Shown here piece by piece: positions 22,902-23,175 of a stretch of 23,175 bases of DNA (positions are counted from its first letter, which is position 1; each line of letters opens with the position of its first letter). The notes below the pieces were generated by a model, which had not been told where the DNA came from, ran no database searches, and saw nothing but the letters and a program-made list of their open reading frames with translations. The translations under genes were made by a program, and so were the position numbers. Source of the stretch: Candidatus Aegiribacteria sp. (GTDB taxonomy: Bacteria; Fermentibacterota; Fermentibacteria; Fermentibacterales; JCC-6); contig DAOWNO010000002.1 of the NCBI GenBank assembly GCA_030642525.1, forward strand, positions 1 through 23,175, in the 5' to 3' direction.

Positions 22902-23175
22902 CTAGTCCTTCTTTCCACCACCGAGCTCCTTCAAGAAGGGCTTTAGAAGCTCAATAGGCAGCGGGAATATGGTTGTCGAGTTGTTCTCAACAGCGATCTC
23001 GGACAGAGTCTGCAGATATCGGAGCTGGAGAGCTACAGGATGGGCATCGATTATATCCGCGGCATCAGCAAGCTTCTGTGAAGCCTGGTACTCGGCTTCC
23101 GCCCTTATGATCTTGGCTCTTCTGTCTCTTTCAGCCTCAGCCTGCTTGGCCATAACCCTCTGCATCTCCTCGGGG
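22902..23175 (-). CDS. Slipin/stomatin-type SPFH protein, C-terminal part only
   Basis: About 90 C-terminal residues; the N-terminus is beyond the right edge. The visible part is the charged coiled coil that follows an SPFH/band 7 domain (EEMQRVMAKQAEAERDRRAK, then IIRAEAEYQASQKLADAADI), then LQLRYLQTLSEIAVENNSTT and IFPLPIELL, typical of slipins. These are inner-membrane scaffold proteins, often paired with an NfeD protein, which may lie upstream outside the window. It is the first gene seen of the dap operon and sits 3 nt before dapA. Confidence 0.85.
   Translation of the reverse strand, partial: PEEMQRVMAKQAEAERDRRAKIIRAEAEYQASQKLADAADIIDAHPVALQLRYLQTLSEIAVENNSTTIFPLPIELLKPFLKELGGGKKD

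Noticed and set aside
1..23175. CRISPR arrays, tRNA or rRNA genes, prophage or complete insertion sequences, riboswitches
   Set aside because: I read the gaps on both strands and saw no array periodicity, tRNA arms, transposase or integrase frames, or known aptamer motifs; all gaps are under 300 bp.

Overview
The window reads as ordinary chromosome from a Gram-negative (diderm) bacterium at roughly 45% GC. The diderm reading rests on a YajC homologue, three exported parvulin-type foldases, a lipoprotein and an envelope M23 peptidase. No rRNA or other taxonomic marker is present. The mix of families and the style of the secreted proteins would fit an uncultivated FCB-type or neighbouring candidate phylum, but that placement is a guess. 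Coding density is high, and most genes lie on the minus strand in tightly overlapping operons.

Layout, left to right. (1) 1-842: class V PLP aminotransferase (minus), cut by the left edge. (2) 994-1395: a short exported propeller-like protein (minus). (3) 1463-3425: a plus-strand unit with a good promoter, a possible 18-codon leader ORF and the M3 oligopeptidase pepF. Its 3' end overlaps the next operon tail to tail. (4) 3412-10902: a long minus-strand gene train, in transcription order PpiC, PpiC, SurA-like foldase, S4 protein, ftsE, ftsX, yajC, def, fmt, DUF116. It combines periplasmic folding, division and peptidoglycan control, Sec accessory function and N-terminal formyl-Met handling. 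(5) 11120-17813: a second minus-strand train, upp, BioD/DRTGG protein, M23 peptidase, mfd. (6) 17909-19138: tyrS on the plus strand, divergent from upp. (7) 19139-19374: a non-coding stretch with a promoter-like site, a strong Shine-Dalgarno, a signal-peptide-like short ORF and a GGGGAC hairpin that resembles a REP element. (8) 19375-23175: a third minus-strand train, slipin (partial), dapA, dapB, MEMO1-family protein, AMMECR1-family protein, coiled-coil lipoprotein.

Translational coupling is the dominant style: TGATG, TAATG and ATGA junctions join most neighbours. Against that pattern the AMMECR1 gene stands out. Its only sensible start is an ATA codon, placed in an ATAA overlap with the preceding stop and preceded by a near-perfect Shine-Dalgarno. 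The second parvulin gene likewise lacks an ATG, GTG or TTG ahead of its membrane segment.

I see no CRISPR array, phage, complete insertion sequence, tRNA or rRNA. I found no convincing new multi-gene system. The best leads are non-canonical initiation, the parvulin cluster next to FtsEX, and the AmmeMemo-dap-lipoprotein operon.
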